Source: Endozoicomonas sp. 8E
GTDB lineage: Bacteria > Pseudomonadota > Gammaproteobacteria > Pseudomonadales > Endozoicomonadaceae
Direction of reading: 5' to 3'
Length of the DNA: 64,000 nucleotides
Assembly (NCBI RefSeq): GCF_032883915.1
Contig: NZ_CP120717.1
Coordinates: forward strand, 4,409,697-4,473,696
The notes under the pieces were generated by a model. The model had not been told where the DNA came from. It searched no databases and saw only the letters and a program-made list of their open reading frames with translations. This document shows, piece by piece, positions 63,788 through 64,000 of this stretch; the stretch's first letter is position 1, and each line of letters opens with the position of its first letter. The translations under genes were made by a program, and so were the position numbers.

Positions 63788-64000
63788 ACATTATTTACTT
63801 GTAAATGAGTTGATTTTCATACCATGTACAGAACTGAATTTGGTATGAAATGCAATTTAAAATATCAATTTTGATTATTGATATTTTCGAAGAAATGTTT
63901 GAAGAGAGCGCTACTGATCATTCGATTTAAACGGTCAGAAAAAATAGAGCAGAGTCTGACATAATGACTTCATACTCTGCCATAAGTATCTTCAAATCGA
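63788..64000 (-). promoter_or_regulatory. rfbF leader with two inverted repeats
   Basis: This AT-rich region precedes the cluster. It holds a perfect 10-base inverted repeat, TTTCATACCA (63815-63824) with TGGTATGAAA (63841-63850). A perfect 11-base one pairs AAAATATCAAT (63859-63869) with ATTGATATTTT (63877-63887). They may be operator or leader structures. I looked for the JUMPstart/ops sequence bound by RfaH and did not find a good match. Confidence 0.45.

Noticed and set aside
63788..64000. JUMPstart/ops element upstream of rfbF
   Set aside because: AGTAGCGCTC near 63905-63915 on the minus strand has only a partial match to GGCGGTAGCNT. Not enough to call.
1..64000. CRISPR arrays, tRNA or rRNA genes
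   Set aside because: No regularly spaced short repeats, tRNA cloverleaf ends or rRNA signatures were noticed. The 44-residue repeats at 16 kb are coding WD40 blades. A tRNA search program would be needed to exclude tRNAs fully.

Overview
The window looks like a marine gammaproteobacterial chromosome of the Oceanospirillales/Pseudomonas branch. An Endozoicomonas-like host-associated bacterium is my best guess, because a Pseudomonas-type housekeeping gene order is combined with eukaryote-like genes (a WD40 repeat gene and a RING-H2 finger gene), group II introns and small dispersed repeats. The species assignment is inference; there is no rRNA or tRNA gene here to test it.

Region 1 (1-10 kb) is the fatty-acid block on the minus strand: yceD-rpmF-plsX, then fabD-fabG-acpP-fabF-pabC-mltG. 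A glycerol-facilitator-type aquaporin on the other strand is wedged between plsX and fabD. maf/yceF points away from yceD. Next come a 38-residue membrane protein behind an Fnr/Anr-type box, a LysR regulator and a general porin.

Region 2 (11.9-17.2 kb) is an insertion zone. An outer group II intron with an intact reverse transcriptase lies antisense between the porin stop codon and what looks like the porin terminator. A second group II intron, with a twice-frameshifted reverse transcriptase, seems to sit inside it between domains V and VI. A decayed WD40 repeat gene follows, flanked by two almost identical terminator hairpins.

Region 3 (17-35 kb) resumes the Pseudomonas-like order: sppA, a HAD phosphatase and rluC, divergent from rne, then murB-ptpA-kdsB-Trm112-lpxK-exbD-exbB-comEC and a DUF2062 gene. 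Inserted between rne and murB are a RING-H2 gene, a glpR repressor and an L,D-transpeptidase.

Region 4 (35-44.5 kb) is mosaic: orphan secreted or hypothetical proteins, a Blc lipocalin, remnants of a GNAT enzyme and a transposase, three copies of a CTAG-ended palindromic mini-element, purF-cvpA, a comEA-like gene, a higBA toxin-antitoxin pair, and a chimeric remnant of two sugar genes.

Region 5 (44.6-63.8 kb) is a one-direction surface-polysaccharide (O-antigen or capsule) cluster. Reading with transcription, rfbF-rfbG-rfbH-like and a short-chain reductase would make a CDP-3,6-dideoxyhexose. Then come a Wzx flippase, glycosyltransferases, a Wzy-like polymerase, a set of phosphoryl- and nucleotidyl-transfer enzymes, an initiating PglC-like phosphoglycosyl transferase, an ATP-grasp enzyme with a HAD partner, and an aminotransferase with a membrane-bound 4,6-dehydratase for a 4-amino-4,6-dideoxy sugar. 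The middle of this cluster (about 54-60 kb) is visibly AT-rich compared with the flanks, which suggests horizontal acquisition.
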